DNA of 28,567 nt from CAIYHK01 sp964638795 (GCA_964638795.1 CAZXAX010000020.1:1-28567); one strand, 5' to 3'; shown: positions 16,443 to 26,097, counted from the stretch's first letter. The notes: generated by a model from the letters alone, not told the origin. Program-made: numbers and translations.

Positions 16443-17192
16443 TCAGTGCAACTTTTCGCGGAGAAAGCCAAGCACCTGCTGCACCGAAGGCTCATGGCGT
16501 TGCTCAGTTAGAACCGAATGGTCCCGCTTCGTGGTGGAAGGAAGTTCCACCGCCACGAATGCGTCTCCAAGAATTTCGCGCAAAGTGGAAAAACGATCTC
16601 CGACCAGCGAATCCTGGTCAAAACGCAGGCCCAGAACTTGGCACCCCGCCGCGGCGCGCTCCACTACGCGCTCGAGGTCTTGCTTGCTCAAATTGATGTC
16701 TGCAGCACGCGACTTACCGACCGAAAATGGAAGCGACGGCTGCGACAAAACTGGAGCCAGCATGATGTCGTCGACCATCATGCCAAGGGCGAATCCGCCG
16801 CTGAAGCACATGCCTACTGCCCCTATACCTTTGCCCCCACATTCAGTGTGCAAAGTTGAGGCAAGGGCCCGCAACCATGAGATCACCGGAGAAGTTTTTC
16901 CCAAAGCCATAGTTGTGAACTCGCGTGAGATGCAGACCTTGGCCATTGACTTTGCGATGTAAGAGCCTGACGGCCCCCTACCCACTTCACCGACCAACAA
17001 CGGCATCGCCACTGTGAAGCCACTATCAACAACTTCATTGGCGAATTTCTCAACGAGTGGTGTGATGCCCGGTATTTCGTGCACAACAACCACAAGTGGT
17101 CCGCTTCCTCGTCTGTAAACAGGATGTGTCACTCCTTCGTGAGTGAACTCACTTTGATGCCACCCTGAAAGAACTTGGTTGTTGGTGTTCAC
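16443..17192 (-). CDS. Dienelactone hydrolase family protein
   Basis: An alpha/beta hydrolase of 249 aa using a cysteine nucleophile. Cys129 is in GMCFSGG, the supporting Glu39 in VHEIPGI, a catalytic Asp at 192 or 194 in RFDQDS and His225 in KRDHSVL, all in family order. Classical members open dienelactone in aromatic-ring catabolism; many relatives have unknown ester or lactone substrates, and this one may be any of those. Length is slightly above the E. coli/Pseudomonas form (about 236). Start is GTG 17192 with GGGGG 4-5 nt before it. It lies 16 bp downstream of the phosphotransferase gene, so they probably share a transcript. A palindrome follows its stop before the ferredoxin gene. Confidence 0.9.
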   Translation of the reverse strand: MNTNNQVLSGWHQSEFTHEGVTHPVYRRGSGPLVVVVHEIPGITPLVEKFANEVVDSGFTVAMPLLVGEVGRGPSGSYIAKSMAKVCISREFTTMALGKTSPVISWLRALASTLHTECGGKGIGAVGMCFSGGFALGMMVDDIMLAPVLSQPSLPFSVGKSRAADINLSKQDLERVVERAAAGCQVLGLRFDQDSLVGDRFSTLREILGDAFVAVELPSTTKRDHSVLTEQRHEPSVQQVLGFLREKLH

Positions 17193-17208
17193 AAATCCCC
17201 CAATTTGA

Positions 17209-18231
17209 TTATCTATACAGCTGGTGAAGTTTGTTGAGCGCAGTCTCAGCTAACGCTGGCACCGCATCACGGAACCATTCAACGCTGGAACCGTCATCAC
17301 CCATCACGCCACCCGCGTAACGCGCGTAAACGCCTTCACAGATGACAGCAAGACGGAAATTTCCAAACGCTACGTAGTAGTCAACCTCTGAGACATCAAG
17401 TCCCGTGCGTTGCGCATATCGGTCAACCACGTGCTTGTAGGTAGGAAATCCGATCACGCCCGTCGGGTCATTCTCGCGAGTTGCTGGTTCGCCGGGTTCG
17501 GCCCAGTACACACCGAGATATCCAACATCAGCAAGTGGATCCCCCAACGTGCAGAGTTCCCAGTCCAACACTGCGGTAATGCTTCCGGTCTGGGTGTCCA
17601 CGAGACAGTTACCAAAGCGATAGTCACCGTGAGCGATTCCATTTCCCTGTTGGCGTGGAATGTGCGCGGCGAGAATGCGTGCTACTTCTTCAATCGCTGG
17701 TATCTCGCGGCTCTTTGAGTTCTCCCACTGTGTCGACCACCGTTTGACTTGGCGTTCGACATAACCGTCGCGGCGTGCCAGATCTCCGAGTCCGACTGCG
17801 TCAACATCAACAGCGTGAAGTTCAGCAAGCACATCTACAAGATCATCAGCAGCAGCGGCGAGTACTGATTGTGGTAGCGACGCAGCTTTCTGCTGTGAAT
17901 CGAGCACCTCACCATCCACCCAGGCCATCACATAGAAATGCGCATCGTTGACTTCGACATCGGTGCAGAGCCCAAGTGCCTTTGGCACAGGGACCCCTGT
18001 TTTGCCAACCGCGCTGATGAGTCTGTGTTCGCGCTCCATGTTGTGGGCGGTTGCGAGAATTTGCCCCATGGGTGGCCGGCGCAGAACAAACTTGGTGCCG
18101 TTTGCATCAACAACTTTGAAGGTCAAGTTCGAACGACCCCCAGCAATCAACGAGAAATCAAACGGTGCCTTGGCCCCTTCGATGTTGGCCTCAAGCCAAC
18201 GGCTCACATTCTCAACGTTGATACCGCGCAT
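17209..18231 (-). CDS. APH-fold phosphotransferase family protein (ACAD10 N-terminal type)
   Basis: A cytosolic small-molecule kinase fold of 340 aa. It has a nucleotide loop GGRSNLTFKV (about 30-39), the lysine in TKFVLRRPPMG region, the catalytic loop HGDYRFGN (His201, Asp203, Asn208) and a metal-site DWE in VLDWELCTLGDPLAD. Close relatives are found beside acyl-CoA dehydrogenases and, in eukaryotes, fused to them (ACAD10/11). There they phosphorylate 4-hydroxyacyl-CoA intermediates; that function is possible here but not proven. ATG 18231 is chosen. An upstream ATG (18354) would run 87 bp into the preceding NlpC gene and the added residues look non-native. It is followed by dienelactone hydrolase 16 bp downstream. 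Confidence 0.88.
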   Translation of the reverse strand: MRGINVENVSRWLEANIEGAKAPFDFSLIAGGRSNLTFKVVDANGTKFVLRRPPMGQILATAHNMEREHRLISAVGKTGVPVPKALGLCTDVEVNDAHFYVMAWVDGEVLDSQQKAASLPQSVLAAAADDLVDVLAELHAVDVDAVGLGDLARRDGYVERQVKRWSTQWENSKSREIPAIEEVARILAAHIPRQQGNGIAHGDYRFGNCLVDTQTGSITAVLDWELCTLGDPLADVGYLGVYWAEPGEPATRENDPTGVIGFPTYKHVVDRYAQRTGLDVSEVDYYVAFGNFRLAVICEGVYARYAGGVMGDDGSSVEWFRDAVPALAETALNKLHQLYR

Positions 18232-18266
18232 CGTGACAACGGTAGACCAAGCCGCGTGGTCGTGTG

Positions 18267-19376
18267 TCAGCCCGGGCGGGCAGCACCAGAAACGTTGCGC
18301 CAGGTGACCGCTGAAACATTCACATAGCTTCCCGTTTGTGGCGAGTGAATCCACATGCCTTGTCCCAGATACATGCCGACATGGCCAATCCGCGGGCTGT
18401 AGTAGAAGATCAAGTCTCCAGGTTGGAGCTTGGAGATCATCTCGCTCGTCACGTTTCCAGCCGAGACGCTGAACAACTGTGGATTGCTCGCAAATTGACT
18501 TCGTGAATCGCTACCAATCCATGTGCCCCATGCATACATCGTGAAACCTGAGCAGTCGAAACCGCGTCCTTCACAGAATCGACAAACTTTGTCGTAAGGA
18601 ACACCAAGTTGGGTGCAGCCGCGCGCGATCGCAGCTGCCGCTCTCGGTGACGCGGGTTCAAGTGGTTTACATCCAGAACGATCGCCATCCCACGACGGCA
18701 ACGGACCTGTGTATTCAGCGTTTGACTCTTCAGTGCGTCGCGCTTGCTCAGCCGCCAATGCTTCTCCCAGTTCACGCTCGGCCTGCTCTTTTTTGGCACG
18801 GAACTCGGCGGTCAATTCATCAAGAGTTGATTGGCGTTGCTTCAACTGTTTCGCCACGCCTTGGGCGTAGTCCTGCTGGCGTTCAAGATCGAGACGCTGG
18901 TTGGTGACATCCAACACCAACGCATCAAGCTCGTCTGCTTGATTTGAACCAGCATTCATTGCGATACCGGTTAGATACTCCCGTTGCACCGACTGTGTGA
19001 GCCCGCCAGTGTCGGTGAGCAACGATGCGAGGCCATCGTTGCGTCCGCCATTCATGAACGCCTTGAGCGCTGACTGGCGCAGCTCATCACGCATCGCGTT
19101 GAGCTCGGACTCCTTCAGGGTCAACTCATCGATTTTGTCCTGAAGATCCGTGGACAGCGATTCGTACTCCGCCATGGTCTCGTCGTAGTCCGCACCGACT
19201 TGATACAGCTCGGCTTCCAAGCGCTCAAGTTCATCGGCGATTCGATTGACGTCCTCTTGGGTCGGAGCGGCGTTGACCACCGAGGTGGACATCCCGAGGC
19301 CAGCGACGAACAGGGTTGCTGCCACGAGCACCGCGCCGGTGGCGCGACGGGTCAGTCGAAGGGGTCTGGCTGACAT
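18267..19376 (-). CDS. Secreted NlpC/P60 cell-wall endopeptidase (RipA-like) with extra cysteines
   Basis: A 369-aa exported peptidoglycan hydrolase probably cutting the stem peptide during cell separation. A signal peptide (about 1-36, ending VVNAA) is followed by a long coiled coil (about 40-220; repeated E-L-x pattern) and then the NlpC/P60 domain (about 245-369). The catalytic Cys275 is in FDCSGF, His332 in GHVGMYLG and His344 in WIHSPQTG. The usual PYxWGG.P stretch before the Cys is replaced by PYDKVCRFCEGRG, giving Cys265 and Cys268, with further Cys236 and Cys254. Four added cysteines in an exported domain are unusual. Start is ATG 19376; no Shine-Dalgarno is seen, but TAGGCT (19385-19390, complement) lies 8 nt before it, as in leaderless genes. 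It ends 35 bp before the phosphotransferase start. Confidence 0.93.
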   Translation of the reverse strand: MSARPLRLTRRATGAVLVAATLFVAGLGMSTSVVNAAPTQEDVNRIADELERLEAELYQVGADYDETMAEYESLSTDLQDKIDELTLKESELNAMRDELRQSALKAFMNGGRNDGLASLLTDTGGLTQSVQREYLTGIAMNAGSNQADELDALVLDVTNQRLDLERQQDYAQGVAKQLKQRQSTLDELTAEFRAKKEQAERELGEALAAEQARRTEESNAEYTGPLPSWDGDRSGCKPLEPASPRAAAAIARGCTQLGVPYDKVCRFCEGRGFDCSGFTMYAWGTWIGSDSRSQFASNPQLFSVSAGNVTSEMISKLQPGDLIFYYSPRIGHVGMYLGQGMWIHSPQTGSYVNVSAVTWRNVSGAARPG

Positions 19377-19445
19377 GGGTTATAAGCCTAGGAGATGCCC
19401 CCGAAATCCAGCGGTCGGGCTAGAACCCCTGCCAAATAAGGGTTT

Positions 19446-21011
19446 CTACTCCCACTCAATGGTGCCAGGGGGCTTTGAGGTGACGTCATAGACCACCCGG
19501 TTCACCCCTGGGGTCTCGTTGATTATTCGACTCGCCATCTTCTCCAACAGGTCATACGGGAGCCTCGCCCAGTCAGCGGTCATGGCATCGTCTGAGGTCA
19601 CGGCACGGATGATTATCGGGTGGCCATAGGTACGTTCGTCCCCCATCACCCCCACTGACCGGATGTCAGCAAGCACGGCGAAGGCTTGCCAGATCTCCCG
19701 CTCAAGACCAGCGTTCGCGATCTCCTCGCGCACGATCGCATCAGCCTGCTGCAAAAGACTGACCCGCTCAGGGGTCACTTCGCCGATGATTCGAACTCCG
19801 AGACCAGGCCCAGGGAACGGCTGGCGCCACACGATCTCATCGGGTAGACCCAGCTCCAGACCAACCTTGCGAACTTCATCCTTGAACAGGTGTCGTAATG
19901 GCTCTACGAGTTTGAGAGTCATGTCATCAGGAAGACCACCGACGTTGTGATGGCTTTTGATTACTGCAGCGGTTCCATCTGCGCCGCCACTTTCAATTAC
20001 ATCCGGATACAGGGTTCCCTGCACTAAAAATTCAGCATCAGTGATGCCGCCGGTGTTCTCTTCAAAGATGCGCACGAATAGCTCGCCGATAGCTTTCCGT
20101 TTTGCTTCGGGTTCAGTTACACCTTCAAGTTTTTCAAAGAATCGTGATCCAGCATCAACATGCACAAGCTCAATACCCATGTTGCGGCGGAAGGTTTCAA
20201 CAACTTGATCGCTTTCACCTTTGCGCATGAGACCTGTGTCTACATACACACATGTCAGCTGCGAGCCGATTGCTTTGTGCACCAGTGCTGCTGCAACTGC
20301 TGAATCAACGCCACCTGAAAGACCACAGATCACCCGTGACTTTCCAACCTGTGCGCGCACCACTTCAACTTGGTCAGCGACGATGGACGACATGGTCCAT
20401 GTTGCATCACACTTTGCGAGGTTGTGCAGGAAGTGTGTGATCAATTCAATGCCGAGTTCACTGTGCATCACCTCGGGGTGAAATTGCACTCCCCAAATTC
20501 GCTTGGCCGTATTCTCAATCACTGCCATCGGCGCATCCTGCGTGGAGGCAGTCGCTGTAAATCCATTTGGCACTCGCGTCACCGCGTCAAAGTGGCTCAT
20601 CCAAACACTGATGTCACGATCAGTCTGCAAAAGATCTGACTTGGCGCCAGAAATCACACTCAGGTTCGTACGCCCGTATTCACCACGGCCGCCGCGTTCA
20701 ACCTCACCACCAAGCTGTTGGGCAATCAACTGGGCCCCGTAGCAAATTCCAAGAATCGGAACACCGAGTTCATAGATCTCTGGGTCCAATTTTGGGGCAC
20801 CTTCAACGTGGACACTCTTGGGGCCACCGGAGAGGATGATGGCCTTGGGCCCACGATCCCGGACTTCGGCTGCCGTGATGCGATGGCTGACAATCTCGGA
20901 GTACACCCTTGCTTCGCGTACCCGACGAGCAATCAATTGGGCATATTGGGCACCAAAATCGACCACCAGCACGGTCTCGCCTTTGTAGGAGTCGTCATGC
21001 CATTTGCCCAT
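19446..21011 (-). CDS. guaA: GMP synthase (glutamine-hydrolysing)
   Basis: Converts XMP to GMP with glutamine and ATP. The 521-aa protein is complete. Its N-terminal class I glutaminase has Cys90 in GICYGAQ and the His/Glu pair in QFHPEV. Next are the ATP-PPase P-loop GLSGGVDSA (about 228-236), and the dimerisation domain with NVGGLPDDM and the terminal KPPGTIEWE. Start is ATG 21011; the first eight residues are a short leader before VLVVDFGAQYAQL. It diverges from the small membrane protein gene at 21066 with about 50 bp between. PurH at 7790 is the other purine gene in the window. No purine riboswitch is visible in the short leader. Confidence 0.98.
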   Translation of the reverse strand: MGKWHDDSYKGETVLVVDFGAQYAQLIARRVREARVYSEIVSHRITAAEVRDRGPKAIILSGGPKSVHVEGAPKLDPEIYELGVPILGICYGAQLIAQQLGGEVERGGRGEYGRTNLSVISGAKSDLLQTDRDISVWMSHFDAVTRVPNGFTATASTQDAPMAVIENTAKRIWGVQFHPEVMHSELGIELITHFLHNLAKCDATWTMSSIVADQVEVVRAQVGKSRVICGLSGGVDSAVAAALVHKAIGSQLTCVYVDTGLMRKGESDQVVETFRRNMGIELVHVDAGSRFFEKLEGVTEPEAKRKAIGELFVRIFEENTGGITDAEFLVQGTLYPDVIESGGADGTAAVIKSHHNVGGLPDDMTLKLVEPLRHLFKDEVRKVGLELGLPDEIVWRQPFPGPGLGVRIIGEVTPERVSLLQQADAIVREEIANAGLEREIWQAFAVLADIRSVGVMGDERTYGHPIIIRAVTSDDAMTADWARLPYDLLEKMASRIINETPGVNRVVYDVTSKPPGTIEWE

Positions 21012-21065
21012 AACTGTCTTTGACCCTAATGGCTGACTAGCGCACCGCTGTTAGTCGGTGTGAAG

Positions 21066-21407
21066 ATGGCAAGCGTGCGTTCCCGTTCAATCCTCCGCGT
21101 AGGTGCCGTAGCTGCAATTTTATTTTTCGTGTCACCAACTGCCGCCTTTGCCGAGGACCCTCCGACCACTGAGGTGCCTTTTGAACTTGAACGTGACGTT
21201 ACCGAATGTGTGAGTGCTAACCCGCCGCCGAATTGCGGTCGCAAGCCCACTTCATCAGGCGATCGTGGTGGAGCAATGCAGTTTGCAACTCTCGGTGCGA
21301 TCGTTGTGGGCCTCGGCGTGATTTTCACCGTGGTGTTTCGCAACACGGTTCGTGCTGACAAAGCAAAGAGCGCTGCACTGCCTGAAGATAAGCCAGGATA
21401 TTTCTGA
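21066..21407 (+). CDS. Small exported/membrane-anchored protein, function unknown
   Basis: A 113-aa protein with an N-terminal signal peptide (about 1-28, cleavage probable after TAAFA), a short acidic and Pro/Thr-rich exterior segment with two Cys (ECVSANPPPNCG), one C-terminal membrane helix (about 76-95) and a short basic cytoplasmic tail ending in KPGYF. I do not recognise a domain. ATG 21066 is chosen; a GTG at 21060 would add two residues. The ribosome site is poor (GGTGAAG abuts the ATG). It stops 6 bp before ribD, so the two are likely one transcript. An interrupted inverted repeat (GACTA... at about 21034, ...TAGTC at about 21057) lies in the divergent region with guaA. Confidence 0.8.
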   Translation: MASVRSRSILRVGAVAAILFFVSPTAAFAEDPPTTEVPFELERDVTECVSANPPPNCGRKPTSSGDRGGAMQFATLGAIVVGLGVIFTVVFRNTVRADKAKSAALPEDKPGYF

Positions 21408-21413
21408 TTCAAC

Positions 21414-22421
21414 GTGCCTGACACTGACACCGAATGGATGCTCGAAGCCGTGGCGTGCGCAGCGAAGGCGCGCCTGCACAGTAGGCCCAATCCATGGGTC
21501 GGTGCAGTTGTAGTTAAAGATTCAGTAGTCGTTGGCCAAGGATTCACAAGCCCAGTTGGTGGACCCCATGCTGAAGTGCACGCTCTTGCCGAATCAAGTC
21601 GTCGCGCACGCGGTGCAACTCTGTATTCGACCCTCGAGCCTTGCTCGCATCACGGACGCACGCCGCCATGCACCGAAGCAATAATCGCAGCAGGGATATC
21701 GCGTGTTGTGATCGGAGTAGTTGATCCCGACCCAAATGTCAGCGGCAATGGAGTTGCCCAACTACGTGATGCCGGCATCGAGGTGGTCACTGGTATTGCC
21801 GAAGACGAAGTTCGCTTCCAGTTGCGCGCTTACCTCCACCATCGCACAACTTTGCGGCCCTATGTGATTGTCAAAATGGCTGTAACGCAAGATGGTTTCA
21901 CGACACTTCCAAGTGCCGCCACTACCGCGACACGATCACCAGATCAATGGATCACTGGGGAAGAATCCCGTAAGCGCGTTCACATGTTGCGTGCTGAAAG
22001 TGACGCAATTTGTGTGGGTGCGAACACCGTGCGCATGGATGATCCCGCATTGAATGTTCGGTTGGTTGAAGGGCGTGATCCACTGCGAATCGTCCTTGGT
22101 GAAGTTGCCCCTGATGCTCAAGTGCATCCGTGTGTGCAATGGACCCTTGGGATCGAGCCGTTGTTGGATCACTTGGGTGGACTCGGAATGCTGCAGTTAA
22201 TGGTTGAAGGTGGAGCGGCAACAGCAAGTGCATTCCAGCAGGACCAATTGATTGATGAACTCATCTTGCATGTGGCCCCTAGAACCGCAGGAGTTGGGCG
22301 GCCCGTATTTGACAATGTTGCGTGGGAAGTAGTGCAGGACTGGCTGCTCGACAGCCGAGTTGCCGTAACCTCAATGGGGTCCGATACCGAGTACGTGATC
22401 CCACGTGAAGTTTTCGGCTGA
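21414..22421 (+). CDS. ribD: Bifunctional riboflavin deaminase/reductase
   Basis: Carries out the deamination and reduction steps that turn the GTP cyclohydrolase II product into 5-amino-6-ribitylamino-uracil precursor. Its deaminase domain (about 1-150) has the zinc site His52-Ala-Glu54 in PHAEVHA and PCSHHGRTPPC with Cys77 and Cys86. The reductase domain shows IVKMAVTQDGF, CVGANTVRMDDPALNVR and MVEGGA. At 335 aa it is shorter than the common 360-380, mainly in the middle of the reductase part, but motifs are intact. Start is GTG 21414, 6 bp after the preceding stop. ribA follows 6 bp later. ribE, ribB and ribH are not here, so the pathway is split in this genome. Confidence 0.96.
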   Translation: MPDTDTEWMLEAVACAAKARLHSRPNPWVGAVVVKDSVVVGQGFTSPVGGPHAEVHALAESSRRARGATLYSTLEPCSHHGRTPPCTEAIIAAGISRVVIGVVDPDPNVSGNGVAQLRDAGIEVVTGIAEDEVRFQLRAYLHHRTTLRPYVIVKMAVTQDGFTTLPSAATTATRSPDQWITGEESRKRVHMLRAESDAICVGANTVRMDDPALNVRLVEGRDPLRIVLGEVAPDAQVHPCVQWTLGIEPLLDHLGGLGMLQLMVEGGAATASAFQQDQLIDELILHVAPRTAGVGRPVFDNVAWEVVQDWLLDSRVAVTSMGSDTEYVIPREVFG

Positions 22422-22427
22422 AAAACC

Positions 22428-23051
22428 ATGACCACTTCCGCACTTTCCCGAGTTCAACGCGTCGCATCAGCTCGCGTGTCAACACGCTGGGGCGACTTTG
22501 ACTGTGTTGCATACCGTGACCTCGTTGACGGACATGAGCATCTCGCATTCGTCAATGACCCAGTAGGGGCCGATGCTTCAATACCACCGGTCGTGCGCCT
22601 CCATTCCGAGTGCATCACAGGTGACGTGTTTGGTAGCGAGCGCTGCGACTGTGGTGAGCAACTCGCTAATGCAATGCGAATCGCTAATGCCGCCGAGCGT
22701 GGAGTGGTCATCTACATGCGTGGGCATGAAGGTCGCGGAATAGGTGCGGCCGAAAAAATTCGTGCATACGCACTTCAAGACCAAGGGCTTGACACCGTGG
22801 AAGCCAATCTGGAACTCGGCTTCGAAGCTGACTCGCGTGACTTCACTGCCGCTGCTGGAATCCTTCTTGATATGCAAATGCCCGAGGTGCGCCTCATCAC
22901 CAACAACCCCGACAAACAAAAACAGATCGAAGCACACGGGATCACGGTCGTTGAGCGCGTTTCGGCACAGATCGAACCCACTTCCGCTAACTTGACCTAC
23001 CTGCGCACAAAGAGGGACCGTCTAGGGCATATTCTCGACATCGAGCCATAG
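22428..23051 (+). CDS. ribA: GTP cyclohydrolase II
   Basis: Opens GTP in the first committed step of riboflavin synthesis. The 207-aa protein is a stand-alone RibA; many actinobacteria instead have a RibBA fusion with DHBP synthase, and the missing ribB part is not in this window. Zinc ligands Cys62, Cys73 and Cys75 are seen in HSECITGDVFGSERCDCG, the catalytic region YMRGHEGRGIG is at about 96-106, and LITNNPDKQKQIE at about 155-167 binds the substrate. Start is ATG 22428, 6 bp after ribD. It is the last clearly riboflavin gene of the group; a phospholipase gene starts 40 bp after its stop. Confidence 0.97.
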   Translation: MTTSALSRVQRVASARVSTRWGDFDCVAYRDLVDGHEHLAFVNDPVGADASIPPVVRLHSECITGDVFGSERCDCGEQLANAMRIANAAERGVVIYMRGHEGRGIGAAEKIRAYALQDQGLDTVEANLELGFEADSRDFTAAAGILLDMQMPEVRLITNNPDKQKQIEAHGITVVERVSAQIEPTSANLTYLRTKRDRLGHILDIEP

Positions 23052-23091
23052 GCGTTTGCCACCTTCTCCCACCGGGTTCCGAAGGAGTCCA

Positions 23092-23559
23092 ATGAGGAAA
23101 AAGCCATTTTCGTTCTTCCTCTCCGCATTGTTGGCCGCTGCAGCAATCATGCTGCTACCGGCTTCTGTTGATGCTTCGACTTTCAATTACTCGAGCTATT
23201 CCCAATGGCGTGCTCTCATGTTCGACACCAGCCTTGGCAAATTTGAATCAATCGCCAAAGAACCCGACCACCGACCCAACAAGTTTGACTGGTCCACTGA
23301 CTACTGCTCTGCTCCTTTGGTCGGCAGCACAGGCCTTACTTTTGATTTTTCAGCGGCCTGTCGGCGTCACGATTTTGGTTATCGCAATGTGAAAGCACTC
23401 ACTTATGCGGTGTCGGCAGAACAACGACGCGAGATTGATGAGCAATTCCGCAGCGATCTTCGCTACTCGTGTTCAAAACGCAGCATCTGGCAACGGCCCA
23501 CATGTTATGCATGGAGCGAAACTTTCTATCGAGTTGTGCGATTAGTTGCTGGGCCGTAG
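23092..23559 (+). CDS. Secreted prokaryotic phospholipase A2-like protein
   Basis: A 155-aa exported protein with a signal peptide (about 1-28, ending SVDA-S). The mature part matches the prokaryotic PLA2 signature: DYCSAPLVG, then FDFSAACRRHDFGYRN with catalytic His93-Asp94. Cys72/Cys90 can form the family disulfide and Cys pairs near the C-terminus (YSCSKRS, PTCYAW) a second. It would hydrolyse phospholipids outside the cell; actual activity is untested. ATG 23092 is preferred to an upstream GTG/CTG-type start at 23056 because GAAGGAG (23081-23087) precedes it by 4 nt and the signal peptide then starts with MRKKP. It overlaps the NUDIX gene by 18 bp at its 3' end. Confidence 0.9.
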   Translation: MRKKPFSFFLSALLAAAAIMLLPASVDASTFNYSSYSQWRALMFDTSLGKFESIAKEPDHRPNKFDWSTDYCSAPLVGSTGLTFDFSAACRRHDFGYRNVKALTYAVSAEQRREIDEQFRSDLRYSCSKRSIWQRPTCYAWSETFYRVVRLVAGP

Positions 23560-24261
23560 ATCGAGTTGGTCCACAGTGCCGGTGATCAAGACCGCAAGGT
23601 GGAACAACATCCTTGCGGTGGCTCCATAAACGGTTTCACCAGGAAGCTCAAAGAACAGCACGGGAATCCGACCCATCGGCACTTCCCAACGCTCTTCATG
23701 AAATGCCTCTGGATGCAGAAGTTCACTCACGGGCACGTAGAGCACCTTGTCCACTTCCCCAGTCATTGGTGACAAGTGATCGTGTGTTTCGACCTCACCG
23801 ACGATTGGCACGATGTATGAGGTCGAAACCACGGTCGAAACATGGTTGAGTTCAGCAACCGGTGTGACCAAACTTGGGTGCAAACCAATTTCTTCGTGCG
23901 ACTCACGTAGCGCGGCTTCAAGCGGTGTCTCCCCCTCATCGAGTCGACCGCCTGGAAATGAAATCTCACCACGATGGGTGCGCATGTTTGAACTGCGTTT
24001 GGTAAGAATCACTGATGCACCAGCTGGGGTCTCGGTGATGCCACAAAGCACCGCTGCAGTGCGCAGCTCAAGATCGTCACGCCAGATGTGTGCTTTTGCA
24101 GGCTCCACACCACGCACAGCATCAACAACTTCGCTTACAGACCAGCGTTTTTCATGTGGCTGCGAGCGCGCATCAAGCCAAGGTGCACGGCGGACCACCT
24201 CTGCCTGCGCAGGACGCGGGATGAACTGATCGCCACCTCGCGGCAAGCGCGCATCAAACAT
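23542..24261 (-). CDS. NUDIX hydrolase, coenzyme A pyrophosphatase type
   Basis: Probably cleaves CoA or acyl-CoA to phosphopantetheine and 3',5'-ADP. The NUDIX box is complete (GX5EX7REX2EEXG at Gly105, Glu111, Arg119-Glu120, Glu123-Glu124, Gly126). It is preceded by ILTKRSSNMRTHRGE ahead of SFPGG, matching the CoA-NUDIX signature (UPF0035). Residues 1-65 are an extension not seen in E. coli NudL (about 190 aa). Start is ATG 24261, 7 bp after the stop of a 55-aa gene on the same strand. It ends in an 18-bp tail-to-tail overlap with the phospholipase gene. It could help turn over CoA pools during acyl-CoA catabolism, which is inference. Confidence 0.9.
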   Translation of the reverse strand: MFDARLPRGGDQFIPRPAQAEVVRRAPWLDARSQPHEKRWSVSEVVDAVRGVEPAKAHIWRDDLELRTAAVLCGITETPAGASVILTKRSSNMRTHRGEISFPGGRLDEGETPLEAALRESHEEIGLHPSLVTPVAELNHVSTVVSTSYIVPIVGEVETHDHLSPMTGEVDKVLYVPVSELLHPEAFHEERWEVPMGRIPVLFFELPGETVYGATARMLFHLAVLITGTVDQLDLRPSN

Positions 24262-24268
24262 TGACTCG

Positions 24269-24436
24269 CTACTTGGTGGGCTTCCAACCAGAGTCGCGCA
24301 GTTGTTTCAACACATCGGCGAGACCCGCGGTCTTTAGATTCGCGAGCACGCGGCCAGGTTGTTCCTCGCCCTTTTCCCACGACTCCCAGGCAGTTAGAAG
24401 TTTCTGAAGGTCAGCGATAGGGCGTTCAAAGGTCAT
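24269..24436 (-). CDS. 55-aa small protein between groEL and NUDIX gene, function unknown
   Basis: An open frame of 55 codons from ATG 24436 to TAG 24269. It begins MTFERPIADLQKLL, then TAWESWEKGEEQPGRVLANL, and ends QLRDSGWKPTK. It looks amphipathic and helical: hydrophobic residues repeat every 3-4 positions, with three tryptophans and no signal or membrane segment. Evidence that it is real: it fills the gap between groL (20 bp upstream) and the NUDIX gene (7 bp downstream) exactly, on the same strand, and other frames there are less protein-like. The ribosome site is weak (AGG about 9 nt upstream). I do not recognise a family. Its location after groEL suggests co-expression under HrcA/CIRCE control, unless the groL end hairpin blocks it. 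Confidence 0.6.
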   Translation of the reverse strand: MTFERPIADLQKLLTAWESWEKGEEQPGRVLANLKTAGLADVLKQLRDSGWKPTK

Positions 24437-24456
24437 GTATTCAGCCTAAGGATGAT

Positions 24457-26085
<1,629 letters not shown>

Positions 26086-26097
26086 GTTGACCCGCGC

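Noticed and set aside
18232..18354. Upstream ATG extension (41 residues) of the phosphotransferase
   Set aside because: Would overlap the NlpC gene by 87 bp and has a Cys/Trp-rich sequence unlike the family; ATG 18231 matches the domain start.
23528..23568. Direct repeat ATCGAGTTG at 23528-23536 and 23560-23568 across the PLA2/NUDIX overlap
   Set aside because: Only 9 bp, no associated element; could be chance. Not an att site on this evidence.
24135..24380. 81-codon minus frame overlapping the 55-aa gene and NUDIX start
   Set aside because: Arg-rich, ignores the gene boundaries; the 55-aa frame fits the spacing between neighbours better.
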